DNA of 64,000 bases from Aselliscus stoliczkanus (lineage: Eukaryota; Chordata; Mammalia; Chiroptera; Hipposideridae), in the NCBI GenBank assembly GCA_033961575.1, contig CM066728.1, positions 183,821,678-183,885,677 of the forward strand, given 5' to 3'. Every line of letters starts with the position of its first letter. The first letter of the stretch is position 1. The position numbers and the translations under genes are program-made. The notes under the pieces are model-generated. The model had not been told where the DNA came from, did not search any database, and saw only the letters and a list, made by a program, of their open reading frames with translations. Shown one piece after another: positions 23,528-36,199 of the stretch.

Positions 23528-24169
23528 TGTATTGGTCAGGGTCCTTCAGAGCAACAGCACCAATAGGATGTATATGTGCTCATGTGCACACTCTCATGCG
23601 TGTGCATGTGTGTACATATATATAGTTATATATATATATATATATATATAGTTATATATATATAGTTATTTATTATAGGAATTGACCCATGCTATTATGG
23701 AAGCTTTGAAGTCCCATGATCTGATATCTTCAAACTGGAAAACTAGGATAGCCAGTGGCATAATTTCATCCTAACGCCTGAGAATCAGGGCAGCCAATGT
23801 TATAAATTCGAGTCCTAACCAAAGACCAGAAAATCAGGGGCAAGGAGGGTGATGGTATAGGTCCCAGTCTGAGTCCAAAGGCTTGAGAACCAGGAGCACT
23901 GAGTTCAAACCCAGAGAAGATGGGTGTCCTGGCTTAAGGAAAACAAGTAAATTTGCCTTTTCTTCACCTTTTTGTTCTAGTCAGGCCCCCAAAGAATGGG
24001 ATGATACCTACTCTCATTAGTGAAACAGTTTTCTTTTGACTCATACTACCAATTCAAATGCTAATCTCTTCCAGAAAGACCCTCACAAATAGCTAGAAAT
24101 AATGTTTTGTTAGCTATCTGGGCATCCTTTAGCGAAGTCAAGTTGACTGACATAAAATTAACCATTACA
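23528..24169 (-). mobile_element. MLT2-type ERVL LTR, minus strand
   Basis: Left edge 'tgtattggtcagggtccttc' and right edge 'aaaattaaccattaca' are the reverse complement of an MLT2 LTR (TG...CA). Inside are 'gaattgacccatgctattat', 'aatgctaatctcttccag' and 'gaaataatgttttgttagct'. Solo LTR of an ancient endogenous retrovirus-like element; noncoding. A (TA)n expansion at 23615-23665 lengthens it. Confidence 0.82.
23615..23665. repeat. (TA)n / (GTTATATA) repeat
   Basis: TA-rich tract with periodic 'gttatata' interruptions inside the MLT2 LTR. Confidence 0.9.
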
Positions 24170-25766
24170 TTTGTTCCTTTTTTTCTTTCACATTTGCCTT
24201 GTGTCATAGGCACAGATGTTTGTTTGTTGTTTTTATTTTATGTTGTTTGTAGCTTGTAATAAAACCCTTAAGATATTTTCCAAAGATGTGACTATTCAGA
24301 GTCAAATATGCTTGAAACTTTTCATCAATATGTCAAGGAAAGATAAAAATCTCACTTAGATGTAAGACGGGTAACTAAAGAAAAGTTAGTGAGCAGGAAG
24401 TAAAGAGTTACACTTAAACCAAGTATTGTAAACTAAAAATAAAACTTGGCTGGGCCCTGGTAGCTGAGGTAACAGCTATCAGACTTGAAAAACAGTCTGC
24501 AATATAAGGAGAGACTAAAGCCAGAGTCAGATATGAGGTGTTAGGATGGCTCATAGAAGGAACCAAGGAAAAGGTGTAGGAAAGTCAGACTGTAAATGAA
24601 ACATTGGGAGAGGTTAGCAGCAGGGTAACAGGAAATGATGAAAATGGGTACATTCTGATGCACGTTTGATAAGCCTCATTGCTTTCAACTTCTTTTCAAC
24701 TACAAAGTGAGTGTCCTTACTGTTATGAGTTCATCTGGCCTCTACAAGAAGCCTTTGAAAGAAAATAAAGTGACTGAAAGGGAGCTGTCCCTATGAGAAG
24801 TCCTCATAGCTTTTATGCCTTGAGCAAGAGTAAGATAACCTGGGATTTTTACACTCATTGTACACTCCTAGTTCAGGCTATAGTGGCCCAATCAGTGTCT
24901 TAAAATTAGGTTCATCACTAATTTTCCTTCCCAGAATTAAAAGGGACTTAGAAAGGGGTCCAGGATAACACTGCCTAGACTAGTTTAGGCATGTGTTTCT
25001 GACATCTTATACTTCTATACACATGTTGGTTTTGTTCTTCAACCTACAACATAGTGGTGAAAGAAAGTGGAGTGCTAGTTATTTACATAATCTATAATAT
25101 AAGATTAAATTTTGACTTTCAGCTTTTATCATATGGGCCAATATTACAATTTTCTTCAAGAACATAAGATGTGAATTTCAAGTTTTCTTTGGGTAAAGGT
25201 TTGATTCCCATTTTGAAATGCAGACATGGTCTTTAGAATGGCATGATGTAACTGTATTTTCAGTAAGAAACAATAGTAAAAATACAGCTTACAAGTCTTC
25301 TGGTCACAATTAGTTCAATTGGTTAATCTGAGTCTTGCATTAGCTATTAATAACATGAGAGTATGCTTCCATTTTAACAGGATTTTAGATATATATTTAA
25401 TATTCTGATTTATTCATTTATTATATCCCAAACTTTATTATCTCTAAATGACTCATAGTGAATCAAAATATTACCTTTAAGAGGTGTATGCACATGCTTT
25501 CTTAATCAGTCATTAATTGAGTTTTCCACTGCTTTTTTCATATTTTTATAAGATTTTTCTATGTTAAATGAGATGATAGATGTGAAAACATAGGCACATT
25601 ACAGAGGACTTTACAAAATGCATACAGTTATTGTTACTGTGCATTAAAATGCAAGTTATAAATTTTATGTGTATACTGCATTTGTTTTAAAATATATCAT
25701 AGAAATTTTGTAGGCTGGGATTCCACTATTCACCATCTTATTTTTTTTCAAATTTTATCTATTCTG
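24170..25766. other. Unassigned AT-rich DNA, no gene seen
   Basis: No coding evidence. Part of 24440-24660 is richer in purines and could be an old repeat, but I could not name one. Confidence 0.5.
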
Positions 25767-25850
25767 TTGGGTTGTCGGAAAAGTCATGAAGTATTTTTTT
25801 CTGTGTTTTTCATTGCAAAAATGCGTCATGATTTTTTCCAACAACCCAAT
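25767..25850. mobile_element. Mariner-derived MITE hairpin, about 84 bp
   Basis: Starts 'ttgggttgtcggaaaagtca' and ends with the near-perfect inverse, so its reverse complement begins 'ttgggttgttggaaaaaatc'. The halves pair almost throughout ('cattgcaaaaatgcgtcatg' versus the left arm). Its size and design match the ~80-bp mariner MITEs of mammals such as MADE1, although the terminal sequence differs. Transcribed, it would fold into a long hairpin. Confidence 0.85.
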
Positions 25851-26089
25851 ATTATACCTATCATAAATCCTTTCTTTTACCTTCCACAAGGCTTTCTATT
25901 ACTACTAGGAGTCCCCAAAATAAAGTTTCAGAAAATAAGAAATTAAAGTTAGTGAATTATGATGCATGATGACATGTCAAGCTAAGGTATCCTGCAAAAC
26001 AAAAGAAAATTTTTTTTTCTTGCATCTCTGCATCCATATTCTATTGAAATATAACAATTTACATCTATCAAGATACAAATCTTTTTCTT

Positions 26090-26360
26090 CATTCCTTGAG
26101 TCTCAGCTTGCCCCTGTTGCTTGTTTTTGCCAATAGGATTTAAGCACATTGATATTTGCTCTCATATTTACTGACTGAACCCTGAAACAGCCAAGTGAGG
26201 AAGCCTAGACTAGCCTGTTGAAGGACAAAGGCCATGTAGAGTAGAGAAAAACCACCCTATGTAAGTTTCGACCAACCGGCCTGACAACTGTTAAAATTTT
26301 AGTGAAGCTTTCTTGGGGTCTAGTGGTGTTAAAACTGGCCCAAATCAGAAAACCTGCCAA
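26090..26360 (+). mobile_element. Possible MaLR/LTR-like repeat
   Basis: 'ttgtttttgccaataggatt', 'aacagccaagtgaggaagcc' and 'gactagcctgttgaaggac' resemble an old, widely dispersed LTR-like repeat whose exact family I cannot assign. Confidence 0.4.
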
Positions 26361-26925
26361 GTCAAACTGAAGAATTATTAGAAATTATAAATGCTTGTTA
26401 TTTAATGTTTTGAGATGGTTCCTTAGAAGGAAAAATCTTACTAATACTGAGAATGGTATGTATCTCCTGAAGGGATGAGTTGACACACTGAGAATGTTAA
26501 ATACTTTATTCAATTCCTAACAGTTTATACTCAAAAGAGAAGTAGAAGGAAGAACAAGATGAAATGATGCTTTCTACAATCTTCTTAAATGAGGCTTTGT
26601 GAATAGGAAATTTAGACTCTCTATGCCATGGGAATTTGCAAGACGCATCTTTAAAGAATGCGTAGAAGTTCCTTAAACATTAGAAGGTTTCTCAAATATT
26701 CAGAAGATATTATGGGAGGTTAGAATCCAGTATGAGGTTGAGAGGACTCCCTGGAGGAGGTGACATCCAAGATGATCAAGAAATCTGAGAATCATTATAA
26801 TTGTCCAGAATAAGAAAGAAAGGAAGGAAATTCCAGGCATGTCTAAAAGTAAAGACACAAGAGAAAGGCATAAGGTAAAGGCACAAGGTAAATGAAATAG
26901 TATTGAAAGTAGTTAAAAAGATAGG

Positions 26926-26936
26926 TAGGCTACGAG
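26926..26936. repeat. Imperfect target-site duplication of SINE B2, left
   Basis: taggctacgag here versus taggttaagag at 27095-27105 (two differences). Confidence 0.65.
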
Positions 26937-27094
26937 TTGGGGTTTTTTTTGTTTGTTTTTTCAGCTGTGCCATCCTGCCACCTATTAGCAGCTCAATGGC
27001 AACTCAGCTCAGGCTGGCATCGAACCGCCGTTGCTCAGAGCTCAGCTCGCACTCTTGAGCAAGCTCTTAACCAACGAGCCATTCGGCTGACCCT
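26937..27094 (-). mobile_element. tRNA-derived SINE, family B (copy B2)
   Basis: Minus-strand reading starts 'gggtcagccgaatggctcg', followed by 'ttaagagcttgctcaagagt', 'cgagctgagctctgagcaac', 'ggttcgatgccagcctgagc' and a tail ending in A/C-rich sequence. CpGs persist, so it is relatively young. An 11-bp imperfect duplication flanks it. Confidence 0.9.
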
Positions 27095-27105
27095 TAGGTT
27101 AAGAG

Positions 27106-28610
27106 ATTTGATTAAAAATGTTAACCTCAGCCAAGTCAAAAATTTTTATTTACTTATTTTTTTTTTTTTTGCCAAGGTACATGTACTTCTGGCTTTAAAA
27201 TAAGAATCTGTCCAATGGCTTTATTAAATTGACAGAAGTAGTTGTTTGGAATCTGTATTAGCACAATCCAAATCTTTTGGACAGTTATGATTCTGCTGCA
27301 GTTGAACTTGGGCTAATTAAAACCAATAGCTGCCAGCAAATTCATTAATCCTGGTCCTGTTTATAGATCTGTTGTGAGGAATGATCATTTATTATCTTTA
27401 GACCCTGTGCCTTTTGATATCTATTATTATGTAAAAATATGGACAGATAGTGCCCATTGGCAAGAGCTGTTAATCTTTTCAATTCACACTTAGAGTACTT
27501 GTAAAACCCAAGCATATTATCCCTCATTGAGAGGCATAATGACAAGTTGGTTTAAACCAAAGAGACCTCTGTATAAATGAACAGATGTTTTAGTTGAAAA
27601 TAAAGTGTAAACATGACCTTAATTAATGAATTTGCTAAAAGTTGTTTTCAGAATGAGATAATATGCCAAGTTCTAACCTGGGTATGCATCATGGAATAAA
27701 TGGAGGCTTTAAAATTAGACTCAGATTGAAAACCGAGCTGGACCTCATGATAATCATGGTCATGAGTAAATGATCAAGTTACTCAAAAGTAAGAATCATA
27801 TTCCCACATACGGTGCATTTGACTAATATTTGCTATTTAGCAGATGCTCAATGAAAATATGCCTTGATGCCAAGCACATTCTCTTTAATTGAGGAGTGTG
27901 TGTATGTGCACGTGCGTGTGTGTTTTCAATGCTTGTGCAAACATACATGCTTGAATGTGTGAAAAGAGTGGTAGAAGAGGTGTTATTTATTGAATTATTG
28001 GCTAACTTTCATTTGTGTTGATGAAGAGATGATTCTATTCTGGCCATGCTATCTAACTACTGCCAGAAAGGACTTTAAATCTATTCTCAAATCAAAATCT
28101 TTTGGGGGTACACAACTCACAACTTTTAAATGAACTATATTAATAAATCCATCCAATGAGGTTCCTCGTTTAGTTATCTTGACAACAGCTTTATAAACCC
28201 TTTCATAGGCATGCCAGGAGTCCCACTGCTACGGTTTATTGCGATTTTTCTGTAGATCAGCTGGACTTCTGTTATTAGCTATTTATATATAAAAAAATAA
28301 AATCCCAGTTTAGAAATATTGCAGCCTACAATGTGGCTCAGAACTTTGAGGCCATTATTATTATTATTATTATTATTCCCAGATTTATGAAGAAAATGTC
28401 AGGCCTGATGGATACTATCTCCTCTCACATGACTTTGCTTTTTCCTTAAAGTTATACATGAAGATTTCAGTCTAGGCCCTAGGTGAATTCCAAGTTTTCA
28501 TTGGAAAATAGAATTTCTTTCATAGCTGCTCTCAGTACCTTCTAGACCTGTAGACATTATTTATAAAGAATGGTCATCATTAGTCTTGTTTACCAACATT
28601 TTTGCTATTC
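27106..28610. other. Unique DNA, possible conserved noncoding segment at 27200-27420
   Basis: No gene seen. The 27200-27420 part lacks repeat signatures and combines an AT-rich homeodomain-like set (ggctaattaaaacc, attcattaatcctgg) with E-box-like and mixed-composition sequence, as enhancers often do. This is a visual impression only. An (ATT)n tract lies at 28353-28377. Confidence 0.35.
28353..28377. repeat. (ATT)n microsatellite
   Basis: Eight uninterrupted ATT units. Confidence 0.95.
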
Positions 28611-28614
28611 CTTC

Positions 28615-28920
28615 CAGGATATGATTGCTTTTGTACATTCCATTGGAGTTAGTTGTAGTCCTGTTACTTGTTTTGGTCAAAGAAATGTGTGACATGCATC
28701 ATGCCAAGACAGAGCACTTAGAGCCAATATAAGCATTGCCATGCTCTCTTCTTTCTGCCATGGCAATCCTCCAGATGTTAGAGTATACCTAACATCATGT
28801 ATGCATGATATGTAGTGTGGGGAAGATGAATGATTACTGTTTTAAGCTATTAAAATGTGGAGGCTATTTGTTATTGCACCATAACCCGACCTATCCTTAC
28901 TGAAACATGGATGATTGGCT
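28615..28920 (+). mobile_element. Probable old LTR-like repeat (MaLR or related)
   Basis: 'ttgttttggtcaaagaaatg', 'tctgccatggcaatcctcca', 'tgttttaagctattaaaatg' and 'ttgcaccataacccgaccta' keep the order of a common mammalian LTR-like repeat ending in '...ttaagccact...gcataacc...'. Family not certain. Confidence 0.5.
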
Positions 28921-28970
28921 GAAGGTTATACTAACTATCAGTTTCATAATTGACATGCCTTGGTTATACA

Positions 28971-29026
28971 AGAGCATTAGAACACCATGCATAGATGCAG
29001 AGCATTAGAACACCATGCATAGACGC
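28971..29026. repeat. 28-bp tandem duplication
   Basis: Unit agagcattagaacaccatgc + atagatgc at 28971-28998, repeated at 28999-29026 with a single T-to-C change. Confidence 0.93.
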
Positions 29027-31120
29027 AATATCCTTTTTATGGCAGGAAAGACTTGCTTCTATTGAAATATGTTCTAGTATGATTTCATTGACCTAAGCTA
29101 ACAGTATGCTCCAGTAGCAAACAGGTACTTCCTCAACTAAAATGAATTGCAATTTATTTTATAACATTCCCAGTTGCAATGAAAATCTAACGAGCAAATT
29201 TTTTTTTTTGCTGACTTTTAATACCTACCACCTAGTATAGTAGGTAGCCTAGCACAGAATAATTAACATATATTTAATTAATTCAAGTGTGTCATGGTCA
29301 CTGTAAGGTATTGTTCTTTGTTTGATAGTGCCCTTTGATAACCTCTAGGAGGAATTTATATGGACCAAGTATCATAAATGTTAGTAATTATACTAAATAT
29401 CTGATATCATTGATACATTTTGGATCACATATCTATTTTTCCTTTTCTTATTGGCTAACCCAGAAAGATTCAATCCATTTTGAGGTCCTCTTCTAACAAC
29501 TGATTTCCATACTATGTGATTGAACCATAAATCAAATTTATGTTCCATTATTAAATGAACATATTTATCTTTGCCTAATTTTTCTTACCTATTTTAATTT
29601 AATTTAATTTAATTGTATTAGTTTTGCTAGAGTTTAAATATACACCACATATGTATATACATTTCTATACATAATTTTATATACATTTATACATCCACTT
29701 ATTTTGATATTTTTCTTAATAGACATATAATTTCTTTTTATAATGATAAGTCATTTTACTGTACTTTAAAACTTAATTAAAATATTTTAAAACATGCAAA
29801 ACCTATGCACCTCAATTGTGAAAGTGTCAGGGTTGTAAGACCATATCATCTGACTATAAGGCAAGGGCAATTTAGTGTTAATGAAATTGCCTACTGCTTC
29901 AAGGCACCTAATTAGAAATTAAAATACTTAGGTGTTTTTATTTTCCTTTAATTTCTCTCCAGCTCTATTTCAGCATATTTTAATCTGAACTATATTTCTC
30001 TATTCAATATGATTACTGAGCAATGACAGAACTCATGGTCATTCATTGCTCATTCATTACTAGTTTTCATTTATAGTTGAAATGAATATTTTTCCTCAAT
30101 TATATTTTTTAATCATTTCCAATCATCTTTTCTTTTTTATGTAAGACATATTAAGCCTTGAGAAAATTTCTACAGAGTAATAAAACATGTTAGATGAGAT
30201 TAAAATACATGGGCTGATCAAGTATTATTAATTTAGACAGACATTCATTTTTCCTTGTTTGATTACACAGGATATTGATTTATGGTAAATGAAATAACCA
30301 AAATGCACTTTTGTAATTTATAATTCTGGAGTCCTCCTTATATTGCTGGGCTTGAACTTAGCTATTTTGTCCTTTAAATTGTAAAATATATGCCCTTTTT
30401 AATTGAACGGTATACCTTGCCTGGTTGAGCAAATAATTAGCTAAATGTTTGAGATTAATAGATCATTTTTAATGTCATTAATGTGCTATTGAGTCACCAT
30501 TAAACATAGCATATTATAAAAAATCTTTTAAAAATTCTTTATTAGCTTCATTGTAGTTGTTTACAATGTCTACAATATAATTTTCTTAATTATTTTGTTT
30601 CTTATATCTTGAATTTGAGTAGGAAAAAAAGCTTTTTCCAAAGCTAAAAAAAAGATATTGATAAGGCCACTGTTCCATCCATTCAGATAGATGCCAAGAA
30701 TATTAGTGGAAATAGTTGGTTATACATCTTTAGGAATTTAAAATGCTCAGAATTATTTCTCAGGCTCCATTTGTACAACTCACCCTGGGTCCCACAGTGG
30801 TCATAAAAGGAAGAATTTTAGTTCTTGGCATGTCCACTGTATGTGTAAATATGAATACTGCTAGGAAGAGTATAGGCTTTTAGTTTACATTGCCCAGGTG
30901 GAGTGTGAACACTCAATATATATTTAAGATGCAAAGATTATTAGGGAAAACCTGTTCGGTAAAAGTACCTGAATTGAGAGAACACATGGGGAAATGGCAG
31001 AACAATACCAGATAGACCTATATTCACTTTTTATTCCAGGTAGATGTGAACTCTAACATATGAAGGTAGAAATCTGGGTTTACTCAAGCAGGAGAGCATT
31101 TCCTTTTCCTCCCCTGGATC
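29027..31120. other. Unique AT-rich DNA, possible conserved noncoding segment at 30150-30510
   Basis: No gene seen. A (TTTAA)n-like run lies at 29592-29615. The 30150-30510 part lacks repeat signatures and is dense in TAAT/ATTA cores (for example attaatttagacag, taattagctaaatg, tgtcattaatgtgc), which would suit a homeodomain-rich enhancer. Visual impression only. Confidence 0.35.
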
Positions 31121-31127
31121 ATGTGAC

Positions 31128-31207
31128 AAAGGAAGGAAGAAAGGAAAGGAGAGATGGAGGAAGAGGGGGAAGGAGGGAGGGAGGGAGGGAGAGAGGAAGG
31201 AAAGGAA
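31128..31207. repeat. Purine-only tract, about 80 bp, (GGAA/GGGA)n
   Basis: All A/G except one T at 31155. It contains (GGGA) units in the centre and GGAA units at the ends. GGAA arrays are ETS-factor binding cores, and the G-rich centre could form triplex or quadruplex-like structures. Confidence 0.93.
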
Positions 31208-31209
31208 AT

Positions 31210-33120
31210 ATGTCTCTTCCAAAATGATGATGCAGAACTGATAGTCCATCAGAGGTCACATGTATTGGCTCCTATAACCCTGTCAGGTTAACCCCCAAAT
31301 TTCTTAGCTGGCACATGCAAAAGTCGTGGCAGTGGCATCCCTAAATTCATGCAACTAATACAGACTGAGTACCTACTTTGTGGAGCCATTGTCTATTCCT
31401 GAGAATAATGTAAAAAACTATATAGATACAGATTTTATTGTAATGAAATCAGCAGTCAGTGGGTTGAGACAGAAATAGAAAGTACTGAGCAATTCATTAA
31501 TTGTATAACTAAATAATACAGTTATGCAAGGTGCTACAAAGGAAAATACAAGATGCTATAATAACTAACAAATGAGAACCCCTAACCTAAGCCTGGACAG
31601 CGGCAGAGACTTCTTTGAGTCAGAATGTAAAGCACAAGTAGGATGACAAGGAAAGGTCCTGGGTCAGAAAATAATCTGAAAAGTTTCAGGAACTGTGATA
31701 GAGCTCCTATGGGCACTTTTCCATTAGAGGCAAGAGGGTGAAAAACACAAGAAGTTACTTTTGAATTAGGCAGAGACCAGATCGTACAAGATTTTAGAGG
31801 CCATGTTATAGGTGTTGCTTTTACCTTAACTGATGAAAGCCAACATCTGTGGAGACATTAGAATGGCAGGTAGGGCATAAAGGGATACTGGTTCCTACTT
31901 TTTAAACTTTGATATAGAGATTACAAATACTCTGAGACTTCTTTATAAATGGTAGATTATTTGACTGAAAATCATGCAAGGTCAGACCAAAACTACAAAC
32001 AGCTCTGTTAATTTAAGAGACTCTTTAATCCACCATTAGAGTTGGCCCTTATCAGCATAACCATTAATTTGAGTTCTATGTATAAAAATCCAATTTTTGG
32101 AGCAATATATACAAACTAGGGGAAAATGCTTCAGAAATATCAGCAGGCAATGTCCTGGGTCGCAAGTTTCTCTATTTCTTTGTAGCGTCAATAAAGCAGT
32201 CTAGCTTGTAAAATATCTCTTGGCTTTTCAGAGTGTCTTGCTATTGCTCTAATGTGAAAGAGCATAATGGTCACAAGTATAAAAGACTCTTTTACATTAA
32301 ATTACGCAGAATAAATTTTCCTGCTCAGAAGATGATAGCAGCTGATTTCTTCAATTTAGTCGCAGAAGATTCTAATATTAATTCTGAACCTACCACAGAG
32401 TATCCAACTTTGAAGATTACAGTGATAATAATGGGGCTTCTAGTGAACTAAATTAATGTTTATGGCTTTTTCTTTCCTGCTTTCATTGTTATTGCTGCTG
32501 CTGCTGCTGATGCTTGATTTGAGTATGTGTGGCTTTCTCAGTAGTGCTGGCTTTTGGGGTTGGCCTCAAGAACAGAAATGGAACAATGTACATGCAAATA
32601 AATAAAATCCCACAGTCTTATTTCTATAGGATTGACGGCAATATTTGACTACTTACTTCTATATCTGTAATTCTTTCCCCCAAGGTTTAGTTTTGTTACC
32701 AAGCATACTTCTTTTTAGAACTTTCTTGAATTAGAAATGATACTAGTCAGGGGTTCTGAGATTCTCTTTAAGGAGACTCTTTGCCTCCTTAATTGATACA
32801 CATGTTTTAGACAGTATCAATTTACATTATTTCCACTGTTTATTGAACTGTCAAGTTCAATCCTATGTTTTTTGTTTTACTCTTCTTTCTTTAGAAGCAA
32901 AGTCATTGATTTCTGCAAAATTTTAATATATAGCAGATTCTCATACTTATGCTTTACAAGGTCATTTTAAAGAAACTATGAATTTTTTTTCAAAATTTAA
33001 ATTTTCAATACGTAATTTTTTTAAATGGTTTTATAATTTTCCACCAAAAGCATATAGCTTATTTAAACTATTACCCAATGGAGATTGATTCCAATTTTTT
33101 CACTTATAAACAGTATTCAC
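31210..33120. other. Unassigned DNA, no gene seen
   Basis: No coding evidence. 31580-31880 ('aggcagagaccagatcgtac', 'gaggccatgttataggtgtt') resembles an old dispersed repeat. A short (CTG)6 lies at 32492-32509. Confidence 0.5.
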
Positions 33121-33129
33121 CAAACATCC

Positions 33130-33645
33130 TTTTGTAGAGTGGTAAGAAGTATTGCAGGGTGACTGGCCTCAGAATATCAAGTTGCCATGCAATAAAGTAA
33201 ACAGAAAAGAGGGCTCCCTCTTCCTTGGCAGGAATATCTGAATGAAACTCAGTTTCCTACAGGAATAAGTTGTGCTTTCCCCAGAAGCTTGAATCTGAAT
33301 TTTCATAAGGATCTGGAATGTTAACTTCAGAATTCTCAGAAAATTCTACTAGCAGCTAGAATTTTGGAGAGTGCCTGATGCCAAAATACTCCCTGTTTCT
33401 CCCTTCCATAATGTGTTCCTTTATTTAAACTGTAAATAGGTAAATTGTCTGGGAGCCTTGTTCCTCCTTGAAAACACTATCTCATTGACCCATGAAAGCC
33501 TCTTCTGGGATGATGACATTATAGTGAATCATGGATCTTCTCTTGCTTGGTTTCCATGTTCCCTAATAAAGCCTGTCCCTAAACTTGTATGGCACTGACA
33601 TTGTGGTATTTGCCTTATTCGCCTCACTACAACCCTGGGTCACAC
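33130..33645 (+). mobile_element. Probable ERV-type solo LTR, plus strand
   Basis: A U3-like part is followed by 'ccctaataaagcctgtccct' (polyadenylation signal) and a short U5-like part ending 'ccttattcgcctcactacaa'. No internal retroviral coding sequence is adjacent, so it would be a solo LTR. Borders and target duplication are unclear. Confidence 0.55.
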
Positions 33646-33769
33646 ATTTTTGCAAGCATTCCTGACTGTTCATCTACACAAATAAGATAAATATGTATTT
33701 GCAGCATTTTAGAATACTTGAAATGCTTGGAAATTTGCTAAGCATTCATGTGTCTCATTTTATTTATGT

Positions 33770-33885
33770 AATTAATTTGTTAGAGGTTTAATAACCCCAT
33801 TTTACAGATGAGAAGACTGAAATTTAAGAAGCTAACTCTCTTGCTTAAGGTCACATAGGTCATTAAGACAGAGCTGATACCTGAG
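33770..33885 (-). mobile_element. MIR SINE remnant, minus strand
   Basis: 'cccattttacagatgagaag', 'gcttaaggtcacataggtca' and 'gacagagctgatacctgagt' are the typical reverse complement of the MIR core and tail. Confidence 0.75.
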
Positions 33886-33889
33886 TTCA

Positions 33890-36195
33890 TCCCTGAGAAA
33901 AATAAAACACACTCTTTCTCCTCTGAAACTGGGAGTGAAGGGTGATAAAGATTACATCGAAGCAGTAGGAAGGAGTCATGCTGGGATTAAGGAAGAAAAG
34001 CAAAGGGGAATACATGATGCTCTACACAAAAATTAGTTTTAAGATTTTGAATTGAAGAGTCCGTTGTGCCCATTTCAGGTCTACTTTCAGTACATTTTGT
34101 CCACTTCAAATGAATTTGAAAATTCCGTTTTTCACTTGAAAGCTGATAGCTGAGGAGGAGATAAGGTGAAGCTATTTTCATACAATAAGAGGGGAAGCTT
34201 TGTAATTAGGGCATTGGATGAATTGTTCAAAAGCATGTCAATTTCAGAACAACGGCTTATAGTGGGAAATATAACTATTCTCATTTACCAATGTACTAAA
34301 AAAATTGAAAAAATCAGCTAAGATATTGTTATATGAGAGTTATGAACAGAAATACAAGGTAAGACGGTTGCCATGAGATTCAAAGTAAGATGCATATGGG
34401 CATGTTCGTGCAAAAATAATGACCAGGAATTGACAATGAGACAAGTGAACAGTTAGTTACATCACATCTGGGCCATGAGATAAATGGAGGCTGGAAGACT
34501 GCGTAAAGACTGCGTAAAAGATAGAAACTGTGATTGAGAGCCAGTATTCAGTTATGTCAAGAGGCAAAGCTTTCTGAGTTAAGACTAAACATGTACATAT
34601 TCTTGACAACATGATAGAGTCAGTATTCTGTTCAGAAGTAGAGGATAGCCTGGGGGTGTGGGAGAATGCAAAGTGCCATGGAGTATATGGAGAGGACATA
34701 AAATACTTGATGCTGAATCTAAAGAGGACAATTATGAGTGAAATTCATAGGTTCTGTATAGCTGAGAGCTCCTACCTAACTTTCCATTATTTCATTAAAA
34801 CAAATTTCTAAAGTCACTATTAAACTCAGTTCTACAATAAATAAAATCTAAATAAAATTTAAAAACTGGCACAGGTAACTTTTTTGATTCTGGATCAAAA
34901 TATAATCTTCCTGGCTATGATACATTAACAAGGTACCAGAGATTATAATCAACTGAATCAGTGTTTACCAAAATGGATGAATCTTTTCAGTTTTCATTCA
35001 AAATTCTGTTACTGGAAGAAAAGTTGTCTATTTCCACGCCGTCACTTATATTTTAGATTATGTATTTTTCACACCCAGAAAAGTACTTTTTTTCTTTTAC
35101 ATCTCAAGAAATCAAGTAGGAATTAGGATCAGCTATATCAAGTAGATTAATTTTGCTCACTTTTGGTTTGATATCTGCATTAATTTTAAATGGTGAAGAA
35201 TTGATATGGCTGAGCAACAGAAGGTATCTGGAATGATGTTTTGGGAGGACAACATGTATTTTGTTGCAAGGGTTTATTGAACTCTATGATAGCATTCTTC
35301 TTTGAGGTTCATTTTAACCAAAAGGAGGGAACTTATTGTAACATCCAATAAAACAAACAAAAAGCAATATTGTAAAAAAAAAACAAAAAACCCACAAACA
35401 CACAAAAAAAATTCCAGTTCAAAAGGTAGCAATACTTGTGCTCAGACTGTTAACAGACTAATACAAGGAGTGATGACCTTATGTAGTTTGTTGGTGATGA
35501 GTTCATAAAATGTGACAAAAAGAGATTGCAGTTTTTATTGTTCCATTGATTTCACCTTTTCCCTTTTCGATATGAAGTTGGCTAAAAGACTTTATTTTGT
35601 TACTCACTGAGTCTAGGGAGTGTGCAGAGAGAATGATGTTACCTTCTAAGAAGTGCTAACTATGTTTGGAGGTGGTCAAGCAAGTTTACAACAAGTAAGC
35701 ACTAAGCTGAAACTTGCATCTTGCTGTAAATCCAGGTGTGTGATGAAAATTTTAATAATTCATTAAATGATATATAAACATTAAGAGCAGATGGGCTTTC
35801 AGAAAACAAAGATCTTATTTTTAGGAAACTATCTTGACTATATGAAGAGAAAGAGAGGCAAACATAGAACATTATTAGTGTTGTAGAAGTGATTTGCAAA
35901 TTTTTTTACATATTTCTATTTTGTTACATCTGTTCAGGTTTTCTGATCTTAACTTGTGCTCGATTCATAACACAGACTTGGTATAATAAATGCTAAGATC
36001 AAAAGGGAAATAGGAAAAATTTCAGGCTTCATTTTTTACTTTAATAAACTTTCTACCAAGTGAACAATATTTTGTTTAATACAGCATGATGTTTGAGCTT
36101 CAGGGGCCCACCATTTGGGAGAGAATATGAATTTCCAAATATTTTATTTTTTCCTAATTAATAACTTGCAATGAACTAGTAAGACTGATTTGTGT
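33890..36195. other. Unassigned AT-rich DNA, no gene seen
   Basis: No coding evidence. A small 11-bp tandem (agactgcgtaa twice) lies at about 34497-34518 and an A/C-rich run at 35371-35412. Otherwise unique. Confidence 0.5.
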
Positions 36196-36199
36196 AAAA

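Noticed and set aside
32492..32509. (CTG)6 as a possible unstable disease-type repeat
   Set aside because: Only six units, too short for instability.
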